Assembly (NCBI GenBank): GCA_947623455.1
Contig: OX392527.1
Span: 54,604,401-54,668,400, forward strand
Direction of reading: 5' to 3'
Length of the DNA: 64,000 nucleotides
Source: Mimachlamys varia
Taxonomy: Eukaryota > Mollusca > Bivalvia > Pectinida > Pectinidae
Below, one piece after another: positions 22,676-33,495 of this stretch; positions within the stretch are counted from its first letter, which is position 1; each line of letters starts with the position of its first letter. The notes beneath the pieces were generated by a model. It was not told the DNA's origin, searched no databases, and was given only the letters and a program-made list of their open reading frames with translations. The position numbers and the translations under genes were made by a program.

Positions 22676-23071
22676 ACATGTTAGCAAATAAATCTTCAGA
22701 CAGAAATAATAAAATAAGACTGTACAAATTCAAATCTGCACACAGTAGGTATTTTTGTCAAAACTACATCATTAGGAATAATTTCTAACTTTCATTTGTT
22801 TTCTTTGAAAACCTGGACAAAGTGTGCAAATACATTAAAGAATGGGATAAAGTACAGGAAAACTTCATTACCGCAAAGTCACCGAAACCAAGGGAAAACT
22901 TCAAGTTATCCGAGTATTTGAGTTACGTGAGTTTAAATGCTAGTGTAAAGTTTGGCCGTAACCGACAAAAATAGTTTGAATTAAAGATGGTCTTCAAGTT
23001 TAAGATGATGAGGTTCAACCTATTAGAACAAGAACTCTTTTTGGAAACTACTGGGATCCTGTCACACTTAC

Positions 23072-23174
23072 AGGTTTGTTTGGACAGTTGTGGATGTAGT
23101 GACCAGGCTTTCCACACTTGAAGCAGAGATAGGAAGTAGAGGGCTTCCCTGCAGGATACTTAGACTTCATGTAG
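23072..23174 (-). CDS. RBBP6: RBBP6 exon: CCHC zinc knuckle
   Basis: Minus-strand exon of 103 nt, acceptor ttttgccag, donor GTAAGT. It begins by completing an asparagine codon (AA+C) and reads NYMKSKYPAGKPSTSYL, then CFKCGKPGHYIHNCPNKP. The zinc knuckle is CX2CX4HX4C with all four ligands present. NYMK…PPSYxCFRCGKPGHYI is diagnostic of RBBP6, where the knuckle contributes to nucleic-acid binding. It ends in phase 0 after CCT, which does not match the next recognised exon (see 20895-21065). Confidence 0.95.
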
Positions 23175-23518
23175 CTGGCAAAACAATTTATCCACAAGTA
23201 AATATCAGCCATCAAAAGGAAATTGATAAATAAATAACTTGGCACTTTTTATAATGAAAAGTTGAGATGTGGTTTCTTAACATATGAATATTATTTCAAA
23301 TCATCAATAAAATGAAAAAGCCAAAACCACCATTAGCAATGCTTTGTAGAATTTAAGTCTTGGAAATGAGATAATTAATTACAGTTAAAACAAAAGTGTG
23401 TTTCTCGTTAAGTCAAACTATATATGAAAGTATATATCGGTACATGTATATGTATAATTTTTTTTGAGATTTTTTGGTAGAATAATTACAGCTGTATATA
23501 TTTATCGTGGAAACTCAC

Positions 23519-23607
23519 TTTGTGGGATCAAAATCCTTAGTGGATTGGTACATCATAGCCTTTATCTTATCTTCCTCGGAGATGTTGGCATTGACTAGAT
23601 CAACAGC
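23519..23607 (-). CDS. RBBP6: RBBP6 exon: segment between DWNN domain and zinc knuckle
   Basis: Minus-strand exon of 89 nt, acceptor …ctgaatag, donor GTGAGT. It reads AVDLVNANISEEDKIKAMMY then QSTKDFDPT, with AA left for the split codon completed in the zinc-knuckle exon. The EEDKIKAMMxQS…YDP motif is the conserved RBBP6 linker that follows the ubiquitin-like DWNN domain. It starts in phase 0, compatible with the candidate exon at 38887-38937. Confidence 0.93.
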
Positions 23608-25890
23608 CTATTCAGTAAGAATCACAAATTAAAGAAACATGATTTTTTTCTTTCAATTCCTGTTTTTGTTTTAATATGTTACAGGTATATTGGTGGATAA
23701 AAGCATTAATGTAACATGATTTTCACACAAGTTCACCTCTTCCATCCCTATATAACTTCAGTAGACTCTTCTACACACTGGTCTGGACCAGTCCATTGTT
23801 ATCTACAGTGGTGAAAGGGTTAGTAAACTGCATATCAACTGAACTTTTGCCATCTTAAACTTTTAAAAAACATTTCAAAGGAAATCCACACAAAAATGAA
23901 TGGTCCTTACTTAAATACCAAATATCCTGAAAAGGTTTTCCTATTTAAATACTTAAATTAATATTTATTAAGGAAATTTGTTTTTGTCTAAATTAAACAA
24001 CTAGTAATTAAACACATACATATATATAACTACAGTTAAAGGTAGAGGCTTTAATACTTTGTTTTTTGTTTTGTTTTACATACTATAAACAGCCAGGGTA
24101 ATTTAATGACATGCAAGGTTTTGGAGGTGGAGGAAAGCCAACCCCTTTAAAGGATTTTGACCACGATTTTTCATAATTTCATATTTCAATCTCATTTGAT
24201 GTAATTTTATACCCGTCTCCCTCGGTGTTGGGAAAATAGACATGCTAGGTGATGCCCCATTCATATCAGCCTAGTGAATATGCATATATAGACCGGGATT
24301 TTAGGTCACGTGATGTGTGACGTCATTGAGGCACAACGAATCCTGTGAGTGTTAGCATTGACTTTTTATCTAATTTCTTGGTGCAAGTAATGACAGCAAC
24401 CAATACATGTTATGTGGTTAAAATTATCAATCGTCATCAATGATCTTGTCAGAAAAATAAAACTTATCTAATTCTGATTTTTGCATAAACTGCATTCAAT
24501 TTGAACCTCGTCCGTGAGGTCTCAGCAGCTCCACGCTTAGAGACAGTAATACAATTTACACGACCTGATTTTACAGCTATGTAAATTACCTGTCATACAT
24601 ATACTAGCCAAAAGGCATTTGTGGTACCTACATGTGAGTTGTGGCAGGTGTACTAATTACCAAGAGGTGTGAAAGTTATGGCCAGTGAATTCGAAAGGCA
24701 TTCATGATAATATAATTACCGATCCTCTAAATAGCAATATACACCGGCACAATTATTTTTATCCCTAGCCGTCCCCAGTGATGAAAGAAAAACTTTTTTT
24801 TAAAAAGGATTAAAGGAGTTAAGACTAGGAGATGTTGTAAAAACGTATGCAATAATCGTAGGAGAACAATTTTCAAAATATGTTTCAATATAATCATTAG
24901 TGTATGTTATTTGTTTTAATCATGGCCACAGACTTAAATTATCCTTGAAAAATATTTAATTATTCCACACAAATAGACTGGTGTGTTACTGAATTAAGTG
25001 AAATAAAATAAGAAGTGCCTTTTATTTTTGCAAACTGATTGCAGTCCAAATTTTAAACAAAATTTCAATTTAACCCAAATAATTCAGACTGCCAGTTTTC
25101 ACATCTATTTGTGACAATGTCTGCTTTATTGATATTAGGCAAAAATTGTTTGTTTATGTGCACAGTTCAAAAATTTGAATAAAAGTTTTTTTTTGCATTA
25201 CATATGTACGTGCTGTACTACTACCATATACTTGTACAGTATATGTTAAAGAGTGGTGGGGGTTTGTCGGACACTTAACATAAACTTGCTGTGGCTTTAT
25301 TTACTTCATCTCCACAAATCATACTGTACTGTTGACGTCATAAAAGATAATACTTCTGATGTACTAAAGACAAATTTTGATTGTACAGCGTAAACAGTTT
25401 GTATTAGCAAATCGCATGATTTTAAAATCACTAAGATCAGAAACGGAGTATATTACCGGACACTATATATGCAATCAAGGGAGATTTGATGTTTGCGAAT
25501 TTTACATTGTGGGTATAACTTGGGACACATATTCATGATTAAGCACTGTATGCTGTTTTAATTCAACTCCAGCTTAATAAAGTCGATACAATCAAATGCT
25601 GGAAAAAACCTCTGTTATTCCAACAAATTGGCTCCGTCCGTAATATACTCACAACCACTCTATGCGTGTCTGTTGCTACAGTTTTCATATACTATCTATA
25701 ACTAGAAATAGGTCTGGAAGACATGAATTGTGCTCGCACCTCCTGGAGATTTCACTCAAGTATTCGTCGTAATTAGCACAAAGGGCAACTAAAATTTCAA
25801 AGAGGGTGCTTAATAGGATAACAAAAATAATTTATGAACAAAAACTGCTGTTCCAATAAAGTAACAAGTGCTAATTGTAATGGGGTACCA
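23608..25890. other. intron sequence, mostly unassigned
   Basis: No coding signal was recognised. A segment at 24110-24160 (ggttttggaggtggaggaaa) matches a phrase at 59005-59045, so part is dispersed repeat. The rest, including 24.2-25.8 kb, shows only AT-rich sequence. Confidence 0.4.
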
Positions 25891-25895
25891 TTACA

Positions 25896-26708
25896 GATGT
25901 CCCCCAAACTACCCCTTTGGTCGGAACTGATGAGCCCAATGAACTCACAATGGAAATATAGCTGACACCCCATATATCAGCGGTCATGTTGACGAATTAG
26001 GAAACGGAGGTTACGACAATGTCCGTGGTGTCCTACTACAGTTATATATAAAATTTCATTGAAATCGGACAATATGTAAATTTCGACCAATCAGAAGCCA
26101 GGAAATAGCGGCCATGTTGACGAATCACGAAACGGAGGTTACCACAATGTTGTTGGTGTAATACTACACATATATATTAATTTCATTGAAATCGGACAAT
26201 ATATAAATTTCGACCAATCAGAAGCCAGGAAATAGCGGCCATGTTGACGAATCATGAAACGGATGTGACGACAATGTTGTTGGTGTAATACTACACATAT
26301 ATATTAAATTTCATTGAAATCGGACAATATATAAATTTCGACCATTCAGAGGCCTCCATTTTCGTTTCGGTGGCAACCAAACTTTACGAAAATGTTACCA
26401 TGTTATTCAGCATCCCTTAAAACACCCATGTACCAATTTTTACTGAAATCGGAGACTGAATTTTGAAAACCGGAAATTAGCTCTGGCGGCCATCTTGGAC
26501 TTCCGGTCGCGAAAAAACAACCCGTTTTCACACACCCCGCCCCTAATGAGTATGTGTGTGAAGTTTCGTGAAGATCCGTCCAGTAGTTTTTGAGAAAACG
26601 GTCGGAAACCTCCGCGGCGGAAGAAAGTGGAAGAAACAAGAATAATAATTAATAATAATAAGAAACCGAGCAAAAACAATATGTCCCCCCACTTCGTTTG
26701 GGGGACAT
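25896..26708 (+). mobile_element. Hairpin-ended element (TGTCCCCCAAAC) with three 122-bp repeats
   Basis: The left end is gatgtcccccaaac. The right end is a hairpin, tgtcccccca-cttcg-tttgggggaca, then taa. Three tandem units of about 120 bp carry 'gaaatcggacaatata' and 'tagcggccatgttgacga' (25.98-26.34 kb). An AAT-rich stretch (26640-26665) precedes the hairpin. Non-coding; same architecture as the other hairpin-ended elements but a different family. Confidence 0.65.
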
Positions 26709-27531
26709 AATAAATACAATGTTTTGGGACCAGAATGGGTAGTATGATTTGCAATATTATATTGTCATCAATTTTGGACATTGTGTATTACAGGTACCGA
26801 TATTTGTGGGGTTTCTTTGGTAAATAGGCGCATAGCAGGTATACTGAACTGAAATATAGAAAAATTAAACTATGGCATGCTAAGTAGTAGGGGCGCCAAT
26901 ACAATTTCAATACATTCGTGGAAGGGACATCCTCGATATCCAGGGGTTACGATCACCTATGTAATCTACACCCCTGGAATATATCATGGCAAAATTGAAA
27001 GCTCCCGGGTCTGCCACCTAGCGGTCGGTGTGCGTTGTTTACCTTTGAATCACGTAATCACCGACCAATCAAAATGCGTGCAACAAAACGGCTTCTGCAA
27101 TGAATGTAAACAAGGAAGAACATCTCATTCGGTTGATCTGTGAAAAATTCAAGCTTGATCAAATTAGACAGCATCAGGAAACGGCGATCCACGCACTGAG
27201 TCCTTACCGTAAATGTGTCGTTGAAGATTGTTCTTCTCTGTTTTACTGGTAAAGATCCATGACACAGTCGACACTGTGCCATTTTTGTTTACATTTTTTC
27301 CTGTCCCATGAGAAGAGTGCATGATCAAATGTAAGGTGCGCTCTTATTGGACGAAGCCAGGCCTAGCTGCATCCAATGAAAATTCTCGTCGCGGGATTTA
27401 CGAAATGTGGTCTATATATGCTAAGGGTGAAGATGAGTGTGCGGATCGTAACCCTTGGCTAGCGAAGATGTGGAAGGGATAGAGGCGCGTACAGGTGAAA
27501 GGCGCTAATTACGGTGAATACAGTAGCTTTA
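26709..27531. mobile_element. Element D (…AATTACGGTGAATAC), interrupted copy
   Basis: Matches the MITE at 41763-42137: 'attgtcatcaatttt', 'atatttgtggg', 'agaaaaatta', and the right end 'ggcgctaattacggtgaata'. It is split by a 543-bp TIR element (26927-27469). The left terminus is lost against the hairpin-ended element. Confidence 0.6.
26927..27469. mobile_element. 543-bp TIR element with 9-bp target duplication
   Basis: Flanked by GTGGAAGGG at 26918-26926 and 27470-27478. Termini are imperfect inverted repeats: left acatcctcgatatccagggg then ttacgatc, right gatcgtaacccttggctagc then gaagat. The uninterrupted element D at about 42058-42095 supports the empty site. Non-coding; probably Mutator-like by duplication length. 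Confidence 0.75.
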
Positions 27532-27944
27532 GTTTTAAATTAAATTTTTTTTTTAATGTAGCCAGTGTAAAACGTTTTATTGTATATATAAATAGTAAAT
27601 AATGTCTAATTGAACTGTGATTCAGGAAAACACAACTTCATGTCATGATGATTAAGCCTACCAAGTTTGAAAGATATCGGTTGAAAACTGTAGAAGGAAA
27701 TCTCCGGACAAAACAACAGTTTACAACAGAAATGCATTTTCTACATAAAGCCTATATTTTGCAATTGCACTTCTTCTTCTTCTTTTAAGGTACACCCTCC
27801 ATCAAAAATGATGTTTACGGGTAAGGGTTGTTTGTGCTGGACGCTATTAAAAAGAAGTGAGGAAATTGTTATTTACAGTGAGGGGGTGGGTGGGTGTTTA
27901 TTTTTTGATTTTTTGAGCTATAAGATAAAAAAAACTTTGTGAGT

Positions 27945-30900
27945 TTAGGGTGTTGGTGTGTGTTTGAGATCGACAAGGGCTGCGTTGTGTATATGTGCCT
28001 TAAAGATCTCTAGTGTAGGGCAATGTACTGCTGCCACCGGGAGGAGGTTCCATTGTGTTATTGTGTGTGGGAAGAAGGAGTATTTGTATGTGTCCTTGGT
28101 GGCAGATAGGTGTCTGTATGTGTATGGGTGTGTTTGTCTTGTCCTAGGGTCTGCTGGGTGTAAGATGGTGTTTGCGTCTATTGCGACATGATGGTGGATA
28201 ATTTTATATAGTAAAATAAGTCTAGTGTTGAGTCTGCGTGTCTGGAGTGTGGGCCAGTTTAGTTTGTCCATCATGTCTTGTACTGAGCTGGTGTTGTGGT
28301 ATCTGTTTTGTACGTATCGTGCTGCTCTGCGTTGTATTTTCTCTAGCTGGTTGATATGGTTTGTGTTATGCGGGTCCCATATGGAAGAGCAGTATTCTAG
28401 TTTGGGTCTCACTAGGGCTTTGTATGCGTGTTCTTTTATATTTTGTGAGTTTATTTTAAGGTAACGTTTAAGGAAGCCTAGTGATCTGTTCGCGTTTGCG
28501 GTGATGTTGTTGATGTGTGTGTCCCATTTGAGATTTTTTTGTAGTGTAAGTCCTAGGTATTTGGTGGCGTCGACTTGTTGCAGTGTGTGGTTATGCAGTT
28601 TGTAGTTATATATTGTTTTGGTGCGTTTGTTTGTAGTGGATATGATGTTACATTTGTTTGGGTGAAATGTCATGAGCCAGTCCTTTTCCCACTGTCCTGC
28701 TGCGTCTATGTCTTGTTGTAGTTTGTGTGCGTCGTCTTTGTTGTGGATTGTTTTGTAGATTATGCTGTCGTCAGCGAAGAGTCTGAGGGTGCTGTGTTTT
28801 ATGTAGTCTGGTAGGTCGTTGATGTATATGAGAAAAAGTATTGGGCCCAAACAGGTTCCTTGAGGTACTCCTGATGTTACTTGAATTTTGTTTGATTGTT
28901 TCCCTTCAAGTACTACTGTTTGGGTGCGGTGTGTGAGGAAGTCTGTAATCCATGTGAGTGTGTTCCCTGTTATCCCATAGTGATTGAGTTTGTATTGAAG
29001 GCGTTTGTGTGGGACTTTGTCAAATGCTTTGGCAAAGTCCATTATCACGATGTCTGTCTGTTTATTTGTATTGTGGTTGTGTGTTAGGTCGTGGATGAAT
29101 GTGGCGAGTTGTGTTTCGCATGATCTAGAGGAGCGGAAGCCATGTTGGAGGTTGTAAAGTATGTTGTTGTCTTCTAGGTGTTTCATTGTGGCGCTTGTGA
29201 TGATGTGTTCCATGATTTTGCATGTGATGCAGGTGAGTGAGATTGGGCGGTAGTTTGTGGGGTTGTGTTTGTCTCCTTTCTTGTATATCGGGTTTACATT
29301 GGCATGTTTCCAATCGTGTGGTAGTGTCCCTGTGCGGAGTGATGTGTTGAATATTTTTGTGAGTAAGGGTGCTATGGTGTCTTTGAGATCTTTTAGGATT
29401 CTTCCGTGTATTTGGTCAGGTCCTGTTGCTTTGTGTGGGTTTATGTTTCCGAGTAATTTTGCGATTCCATTGGATGTAATGTGAATTTGTGGCATATTTG
29501 GGTGTGGTGATGGTCCTTTGTCGGGTATGTCGTTGTTCTGTTCCGTTGTGAAGGCAGCTTGGAATTCTTGGTTGAGGATGTTTGCTTTTAAAGTTGGGTC
29601 TGTGATGAGGTGTCCATCTTTACGAAGGGATGAGATGTCTGTGTTTTCTTTTCTTGTGGTTTTGATGTATGAGAATAGTTTTTTGGGATTGTATTTTCTG
29701 TTAGAGTGCGTGGAGTCTGGTTCATTTATGAGTATGTCTTTGATCATTTTTTCTATGTAGTTTAGGTATGCGTTGCGTGATTGTTTCTGTACTTCAGCTT
29801 TTTTTGCTTCGTATTTTTGAGCGAGTTGATGGTTAGTACGACTTTTGGAGTGTAGGCGTTTGGATTGTTTTATGAGGCAAAGGAGGGAATGTGTCATCCA
29901 TGGGAGTCGATGTTTATAGGTCAGGAGTTTTTGGGGTATGTTTTTGTTTACAGATTCAATGAGTGTTAATTTGAACGTGTTCCACATGTTGTTTGCTGTT
30001 TTGTTGGTCAGTTCGTCGAGTGTACTGTCTAGTTTGGTGAGGTCTTCTTTTATATTGTCCCAATTGGCTTTGTGATAGGTGTATACGTGTCGTGGTTGTT
30101 TGCGTGCTCTTTTTAGTCTTACATCTATTTCTGTGAAAACTATGTCGTGGTCTGCTTTACCAATGGGAGGTGCTGTTTCAGTCTTGTTAACTATAGCTGG
30201 TCTGTTGGTAAGTCCTAGGTCAAGTATGTGGTCACCCTGTGTTGGCTTGTTTGTGGTTTGGGTAAGTGAGTAATCAGCTATGATGTCAAGTAAGTGCTGG
30301 TGTTGGATTTGGTCTGGTTTGCCTGCGATGGTTTGATTTGTCTGCCAGTCTATGTGTGGAAGATTAAAATCTCCACCGATGTATGTGATTGTGTTGTTGT
30401 TGTTGTTAGCGTTGAGTCTGTGCATTGAAATTTCTAATTGTTGGAGTGAATTGCGTTTGTCTGTAGGTGGTCTGTAATATGAACCTATTGTTAGGTTGTG
30501 CGAGTTTGACATTGTGATGCTTGCCCATATGGATTCATTGTCTGTTGCCAGGTCTGGTAATTGTTGTGATTTGTACTTATTTGTGATGGCAAGGAGCACA
30601 CCACCGTGACTCTGTCCTCGTTTGTTTGGGTTGCGATCTTTTCTATATACATTGTACTGAGTGGCTGGGAAGTATTCATGGGAGGATATGGAGTTGTTCA
30701 GCCATGTTTCTGTTCCAATGATTATGTCCGGTTTGAGTGTATGTATGAGTTCGTCTAGGTCATGTTTTTTGTTTGATATAGATTGGAAATTTATTGTGGC
30801 TATTCTGATTGGAGTTGTGAATTTGTTGGTGGGTGTACTGTTATTTTGGGTTTTTATCGGGGATGATGATGCTGTGGGTAGTCCTGGACTGGTGGGGTCG

Positions 30901-31406
30901 TCAGATATGGTGCTGAGGTTTGAGAATCTGTTGGATGTGTTTGTTATGTTGTTGTCGAAAAGTGTTGATGAGAAGTTGGGCATACCACAGTTCAGACACT
31001 CCCAAGACACTTCCGCGGGTGTGTAGTACTTTAGGAATGACTTGTTCATTCCCTGACAGTCTACGTGGAACCAGGTATTGCATGTATCACAGCATATTGC
31101 GCTGGATTTCCACGAGAATGCCTTCCCACACGACCCACAGGGGTACTTGGGAGCCCTTGGACCGGGGTTTGTTTCAGTGTCTGCAGATATGGAGAGTAGG
31201 AGAATGAACAAGTAGTTGCAGCTGGGTCTGATTGTTTTGTGTTTGAGTCTAGTGGTAAGTGTCGGGCAAATTGCTAGCGTTACGTGTGTATCTGGTCGTG
31301 ACGTAGGTGTATTTGTGTGGTATTTGTTTGTGTGAAGTTGTGTCGCTTTGATAACTAACCAGAGTATGAGAAGAGCTGTGGTGAGTATGGTGAATGTGAT
31401 TTTCAT
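27945..31406 (-). CDS. LINE polyprotein: 2A-like motif, PHD finger, endonuclease, reverse transcriptase
   Basis: 1153 residues without a stop. Residues 5-19 are strongly hydrophobic (signal- or anchor-like), and a second hydrophobic run (65-73) leads into ADTETNPGP at 75-83, a match to the 2A ribosome-skipping consensus DxExNPGP. Residues 88-142 form a PHD-type zinc finger (CGSC, CC-x2-C, HVDC, CLNC). An APE-type endonuclease starts near 200 (ATINFQS, TETW with Glu233, GGDFN, ADHD). The reverse transcriptase carries NYRPISL, DFAKAFDKV, SGVPQGTCLGP and FADD at 877-880. The C-terminal region ends with the RRAARYVQ…SVQDMMDKLNWPTLQTRR block typical of jockey/CR1-type elements. All catalytic motifs look intact. 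Not a host gene. Confidence 0.93.
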   Translation of the reverse strand: MKITFTILTTALLILWLVIKATQLHTNKYHTNTPTSRPDTHVTLAICPTLTTRLKHKTIRPSCNYLFILLLSISADTETNPGPRAPKYPCGSCGKAFSWKSSAICCDTCNTWFHVDCQGMNKSFLKYYTPAEVSWECLNCGMPNFSSTLFDNNITNTSNRFSNLSTISDDPTSPGLPTASSSPIKTQNNSTPTNKFTTPIRIATINFQSISNKKHDLDELIHTLKPDIIIGTETWLNNSISSHEYFPATQYNVYRKDRNPNKRGQSHGGVLLAITNKYKSQQLPDLATDNESIWASITMSNSHNLTIGSYYRPPTDKRNSLQQLEISMHRLNANNNNNTITYIGGDFNLPHIDWQTNQTIAGKPDQIQHQHLLDIIADYSLTQTTNKPTQGDHILDLGLTNRPAIVNKTETAPPIGKADHDIVFTEIDVRLKRARKQPRHVYTYHKANWDNIKEDLTKLDSTLDELTNKTANNMWNTFKLTLIESVNKNIPQKLLTYKHRLPWMTHSLLCLIKQSKRLHSKSRTNHQLAQKYEAKKAEVQKQSRNAYLNYIEKMIKDILINEPDSTHSNRKYNPKKLFSYIKTTRKENTDISSLRKDGHLITDPTLKANILNQEFQAAFTTEQNNDIPDKGPSPHPNMPQIHITSNGIAKLLGNINPHKATGPDQIHGRILKDLKDTIAPLLTKIFNTSLRTGTLPHDWKHANVNPIYKKGDKHNPTNYRPISLTCITCKIMEHIITSATMKHLEDNNILYNLQHGFRSSRSCETQLATFIHDLTHNHNTNKQTDIVIMDFAKAFDKVPHKRLQYKLNHYGITGNTLTWITDFLTHRTQTVVLEGKQSNKIQVTSGVPQGTCLGPILFLIYINDLPDYIKHSTLRLFADDSIIYKTIHNKDDAHKLQQDIDAAGQWEKDWLMTFHPNKCNIISTTNKRTKTIYNYKLHNHTLQQVDATKYLGLTLQKNLKWDTHINNITANANRSLGFLKRYLKINSQNIKEHAYKALVRPKLEYCSSIWDPHNTNHINQLEKIQRRAARYVQNRYHNTSSVQDMMDKLNWPTLQTRRLNTRLILLYKIIHHHVAIDANTILHPADPRTRQTHPYTYRHLSATKDTYKYSFFPHTITQWNLLPVAAVHCPTLEIFKAHIHNAALVDLKHTPTP
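31158..31184 (-). other. 2A-like ribosome-skipping motif in LINE ORF
   Basis: Codes for ADTETNPGP. In the known 2A mechanism the ribosome fails to form the Gly-Pro bond, which would release an 82-residue N-terminal peptide from the PHD-EN-RT protein starting at Pro83. 2A-like sequences are known in non-LTR elements of marine invertebrates. Activity here is inferred from the motif only. Confidence 0.75.
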
Positions 31407-31964
31407 GGTCTTACCTGTTTGTTGGAGTCGCGGTGGTAAACCGGATGTTGATAGGATACCTAAGCAAGATAGCGGGAAATACGAGGAGGTGAGAGACAGA
31501 AGAGAAAAGTTTTGGAATAGCTTAGATAGGAAACGTTGGAATATGGGTAGATGAAATAGGATCGATGGAGATGAAAAATTTATAATGGCAAGGTGTGGAG
31601 ATAAAATGTAAGATAGAAAGCGTGAATTTAGTTAGTTAGATACCTTACCGAGCAGGAAACAGAAAAGACGTCCAGCAGGTAGCGCATGCGCAACCCAACC
31701 TCTTGCATATTACCGTATACAATGCTTTTACGCGAAAAGTTGAAATAGCTCAACAAAACCCGTAAAATATGTTAAATATTATAGATATTCGAAGTACCAT
31801 ACAAAATTTTAGAGGAATTGAAGAAAACCCAAAAAAGTTCTGATATTTTTTACATAAGGTCTGAAATTGCATCAGATACGAAGTTCCAAGGGCCATAACT
31901 CTTGTAAATATCGTCTAATTGAACTGTCATTCAGGAAAACACAACTTCATGTCATGATGATTAA

Positions 31965-33182
31965 CTCTTTACCACTCGAACATTGTTGCAACATTGTATC
32001 TATTTTACTTGGTGGGGTGTCAGAGTTGGCTCTGTTCCAACCTCTGCAACAGTGTATAATTTGTGCACCCATTTCCCCAGGCATTTTTTCAATTTTTATT
32101 CAAAATTGATGTGTGTTTTTAAAACTTATTTTTCAGATAATATTCAACAAAATATGGTATTAAAAGTATACATTTTTTGCTTCAGTGGAACCTGCACAAT
32201 ATTTTGATACATATTTAAATTTCAAAATCAGAAGTATATGCAAGTTTCAATAGATTTATTGCAAAACATTGATGCAACGGATGGATATTTGCAAAAAAAT
32301 AGTTTTTCATATTTTTTTACTGTTATTACAGATTTGATCCCTTCATTTTCTAAAAATATGTCTTTAGACCAAAAGTCTTTGTAAGATGGTAATTGAAATA
32401 CTCCCATAAAGATAAGCATTGGCAGGCAGACATTTCGTTTCGTTTTCTGTAATGTAGTGTACCATATCTGATCTTCTCAACCCTTTTTCTCACATTTCCG
32501 CCGGGTGTAAACATTAGTATATCGCACGATATCTACCAAACTTTCTGGCTTAAAGACGAGATTGAACTAATCTAAAGGTGTAGTAGTATCAATATTAAAA
32601 CCATCACGCAATACTGGTCGAGTTTCTTGCGGAAAAGCATGAACAATAACATCGTTAAGTTCACACGGTTGATCGCCGTAGCAGTGAGTAGGGTTGAACG
32701 CTTCCGGGTTGTCTTCGTCGCTCTCATCGCCAACCTGAGTCACTGTCACTACTAATGCCTGAATCCTTCTTGTTTGAAAAACCATAAAATCTATCTGAAT
32801 CTGAATCGTCAGAGTTGAAAATTTCCTCATTGGAATTCGTTCCCGGCTTGGCCGCCATTACGTTTCTAGCCACGCTTTCACAAGTTGACATTTTGCGATT
32901 TCTTGACTGAATTACGTCACAAGGTCAAGGTGATGATCTATAAAAAGTATCTAATTATATTGACCAATCACAGAGCTACACGCAGGTATGCGTCATTCAG
33001 CCCAGTCATGTACAGTGGCCGAGATATTTCGTTTATAAATAGGTACACGGGGAAACACGCTTCCGCGGAAAACATGGCCATGCGTTCTCGGTCGCTTGTG
33101 AGTAAATACGATGCATGCGTCCAGACACGCTTCTGTGGAAATAACGGACAGGCGTCCAGACACGCTTATGAGTGGTAAAGAG
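31965..33182. mobile_element. piggyBac-like element 1 (TTAA, 13-bp TIR)
   Basis: Perfect inverted termini CTCTTTACCACTC / GAGTGGTAAAGAG, flanked by TTAA at 31961-31964 and 33183-33186. Other element C units have a single TTAA here (gatgattaagcctacc), which confirms the empty site. TTAA duplication with a YYCTTT-type end is the piggyBac hallmark. It is 1218 bp and holds only an N-terminal transposase remnant, so it is a deletion derivative. The subterminal motif 'gtccagacacgctt' is repeated near the right end. Confidence 0.88.
32567..32858 (-). pseudogene. Probable piggyBac transposase N-terminal remnant
   Basis: Starts at an ATG at 32856-32858 and reads MAAKPGTNSNEEIFNSDDSD, then SDRFYGFSNKKDSGISSDSD, before a stop near 32730. 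The other frame carries on as GDESDEDNPEAFNPTHCYGD to a stop at 32567. The Asp/Ser-rich acidic N-terminus is characteristic of piggyBac-family transposases. The DDD catalytic core is absent. The family call depends mainly on the TTAA ends of the host element and the acidic leader, so it is an inference. Confidence 0.5.
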
Positions 33183-33495
33183 TTAAGCCTACCAAGTTTG
33201 AAAGATATCAGTTGAAAACTGTAGGAGAAGATCTCTGGACAAATTAAAAGTTTACAACAGAAATGCATTTTCTACATAAGCCTATGTATTTTGCAGTTGC
33301 AAATATGCAATGCTGTTACGCAAAAAGTTGAAATAACTCAACAAAACCTGTATTATATGTTAAATATTATAGCTTTTCGAAGTACCATACAAAATTTTAG
33401 AGGAATTGAAGAAAACGCCAAAAAGTTCTGTAATTTTCAACATAATGTCTGAAATTGCATCAGATACGAAGTTCCAAAGAGCCATAACTCTAGTA

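Larger units (their letters stand above)
27770..31702 (-). mobile_element. Apparently full-length non-LTR retrotransposon (CR1/L2-like)
   Basis: About 3.9 kb inserted in element C with a probable 5-bp target duplication TTGCA (27765-27769 and 31703-31707). In the sense strand it has a 5' leader of about 296 bp, one uninterrupted reading frame (27945-31406) and a short 3' tail ending in (GAA)n at 27770-27785. Short microsatellite tails rather than poly(A) are typical of the CR1/L2 group. Structural completeness and the open frame suggest recent insertion. Confidence 0.85.

Noticed and set aside
22426..22788. Frame with a 13-residue repeat (LCDSQNLTNQLIV)
   Set aside because: The array period of 39 bp is divisible by three, so the frame stays open by arithmetic. 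It is intronic in RBBP6.
27958..31207. Many plus-strand frames of 60-121 codons
   Set aside because: Antisense shadows of the 1153-codon LINE frame.
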